DNA from: Roseiarcus sp963807735
GTDB taxonomy: Bacteria > Pseudomonadota > Alphaproteobacteria > Rhizobiales > Beijerinckiaceae
Assembly (NCBI GenBank): GCA_963807735.1
Contig: CAWEDI010000025.1
Span: 68,273 to 132,272 of the forward strand
DNA length: 64,000 nt
Direction: 5' to 3'
Positions 62,577-64,000 of this stretch are shown here, in pieces. The position numbers and the translations under genes are program-made. Numbering within the stretch: position 1 is the first letter of the stretch; every line of letters starts with the position of its first letter. The notes beneath the pieces were generated by a model, which made no database searches, was not told the origin of the DNA, and saw only the letters and a program-made list of their open reading frames with translations.

Positions 62577-64000
62577 GATCGTGTCCCGAGGCGTGGTGTA
62601 GCTGAAGGTTGTTCCACCACGGCTTCCGGCTAGGGCCGGATCGGTCGGGGTCGGCCACGGCGGGCAATCCGACGACGGCATCATCGCTCAAGGTGGCGAT
62701 GGTTTCCAGCCGCCATGTAGCGCGCCCGTTGGACGGCCCATTCGTCGTTTTGTTCGAGCAGGATAGCGCCAACAAGCCGAACGATGGCTTCGTCGTTGGG
62801 AAAGATGCCGACGACTTCGGTGCGCCGCTTTATCTCGCCATTGAGGCGCTCCAGGCCGTTGGTGGAGTGGAGTTTTGGCCAGTGATCGGACGGGAACGCC
62901 ATGTAGGCGAGGACGTCGTTTTCGGCCTCGTCCATGAACTCGGCGAGCTTGCGCAGCTTGGGCCGTAATTGATCGGCGACCTTGCGCCACTGCGTCTTGG
63001 CGGCGTTCGCGCTGTCCTGGGCGAAGGCGGTGGCGATGAAGGCCGAGACGACGCGCCGGCTGTTCTTGCCGGCATGGGCGAGCGCGTTGCGCATGGTGTG
63101 GACCCGGCAACGCTGCCAGCTCGCGCTCATCAGCTTGGCGACGGCGGCCTTGATGCCCTCGTGGGCGTCGGAGACGACCAGCTTGACGCCGCGCAGGCCG
63201 CGACGCCTGAGCTTGCGAAGGAACTCGGTCCAGAAGGTCTCGGCCTCGGAGGGGCCGATATCCATTCCCAAGACCTCGCGCCGCCCATCGCCGTTGACGC
63301 CGACGGCCACGATCACCGCGACGGACACGATGCGATTGTTGCGGCGGACCTTCACGTAGGTCGCATCGAGCCAGACATAAGGCCATTCGCCCTCAAGCGG
63401 GCGGTCGAGAAACGCCTTCACGCGTTCATCGATTTCCTCGCAGAGCCGGCTGACCTGGCTCTTCGAGATACCTGTCCCGCCCATCGCCTTGACGAGGTCG
63501 TCCACCGAACGGGTCGAGACGCCGTGGACGTAAGCCTCTTGGATGACCGCCGTCAGCGCTTTCTCCGCCATGCGCCGCGGCTCCAGAAAGCTTGGGAAGT
63601 ACGAGCCTTTGCGCAGCTTCGGTATGCGCAGTTCGACTGTTCCTGCCCGAGTCTCCCAATCCCGGTCGCGATAGCCGTTGCGATGGGCGAGCCGGTCGGG
63701 CGAACGCTCGCCGTGGCCTGCGCCGGTCTTGGCGCCGACTTCCATCTCCATCAACCGCTCGGCGGCGAAGGCGATCATGTCGCGCAGAATATCCGCGTCG
63801 GGGGCCTTCTCGACCATCGCGCGAAGGTTCATCATCTCGTCGGTCATTGGTGGGTCCTTGGTTGCGTTGAGATTCGCAACCCGACCCTAACCGGGGAACC
63901 GCCAATGGCCACCGCAAGCCGCTCGCTCGCTACGGCGCAATGGAGAGCGCGCTTCGCGAGCGGCTTACTCCCGACAAGCTACACCACGGGCCGGGACACG
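62577..64000 (-). mobile_element. IS256-family element, copy C, reaching the window edge
   Basis: The left end GATCGTGTCCCGAGGCGTGG starts at 62577. The right end CTACACCACGGGCCGGGACACG is at the last base of the window, so about three bases (ATC expected) and the target duplication lie outside. The transposase is on the minus strand. It is nearly identical to copy A at 10091-11234 in inverted orientation. Confidence 0.9.
62681..63847 (-). CDS. IS256 transposase, copy C, altered C-terminus
   Basis: A 388-residue mutator-type transposase starting at ATG 63847 (MTDEMMNLRAMVEKAPDADI). Catalytic residues are present: Asp in VWLDATYVKVR, Asp in LVVSDAHEGIK, Glu in LERLNGEIKRR. A one-base change at about 62705 replaces the last 20 residues seen in copies A and B (TLETIATLSDDAVV...) by AAGNHRHLER. 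The loss is beyond the catalytic core, so activity may remain. This is the most complete of the three copies. Confidence 0.92.
   Translation of the reverse strand: MTDEMMNLRAMVEKAPDADILRDMIAFAAERLMEMEVGAKTGAGHGERSPDRLAHRNGYRDRDWETRAGTVELRIPKLRKGSYFPSFLEPRRMAEKALTAVIQEAYVHGVSTRSVDDLVKAMGGTGISKSQVSRLCEEIDERVKAFLDRPLEGEWPYVWLDATYVKVRRNNRIVSVAVIVAVGVNGDGRREVLGMDIGPSEAETFWTEFLRKLRRRGLRGVKLVVSDAHEGIKAAVAKLMSASWQRCRVHTMRNALAHAGKNSRRVVSAFIATAFAQDSANAAKTQWRKVADQLRPKLRKLAEFMDEAENDVLAYMAFPSDHWPKLHSTNGLERLNGEIKRRTEVVGIFPNDEAIVRLVGAILLEQNDEWAVQRARYMAAGNHRHLER

Overview
The window is GC-rich DNA from an alphaproteobacterium, most likely of the order Hyphomicrobiales. This is inferred from the SoeABC/TusA sulfur genes, the alphaproteobacterial IS66/IS256/IS5/IS21 elements and the 'CATTGCGAGCGAAGCG' type intergenic palindromes. 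No database search was possible; names rest on motifs and recalled family features.

Region by region. (1) 1-3066: the end of what looks like a contractile-injection-type locus: an Ig-like repeat tail, two paralogous 'HGWGVxCGL' proteins, a PAAR tip protein, and an opposing pair including a DUF1360 protein. (2) 3.1-11.6 kb: an eroded accessory island next to the 3' end of tRNA-Val(CAC). Its core is a bacterial ubiquitin-like conjugation operon: a beta-grasp ubiquitin-like protein ending in Gly, an E2-like/metal-binding protein, a JAB/JAMM peptidase and an E1-like ThiF protein. An XRE/ImmA pair lies divergent to it. Three insertion sequences (IS630, IS5, IS256) have broken the operon; removing the IS5 restores the E2-like gene exactly. 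(3) 11.8-36.2 kb: ordinary chromosome with phosphoglycolate phosphatase, aspartate-type aminotransferase, two tandem secreted sedolisins with duplicated promoters, a TPR-sulfotransferase, a BtuF-like protein, a cobalamin riboswitch ahead of a Rieske oxygenase, an enolase-superfamily protein with a GMC oxidoreductase, a glycosyltransferase/MarR pair, DUF72, TusA, a SoeABC-type sulfite dehydrogenase broken by many frameshifts, and cysteine synthase. (4) 36.2 kb to the end: an integrative island that starts at a 3' fragment of tRNA-Glu with a tyrosine integrase and runs past the window. It carries a primase-helicase, two Crp/Fnr regulators, a HEAT-repeat relic, a restriction-enzyme relic and many mobile elements: IS66, IS21 nested in IS256, an IS91 relic, an orphan IstB, and a serine-recombinase cassette inserted in an IS5 transposase.

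How the genes work together: the Ubl/E2-like/JAB/E1 set would form a protein-modification cycle (activation, transfer, deconjugation), a layout known from Bil-like anti-phage systems, but this copy cannot work as it stands. TusA, SoeABC and CysK form a sulfur neighbourhood. Most frameshifts reported could be real decay or assembly errors; the sequence alone cannot decide.
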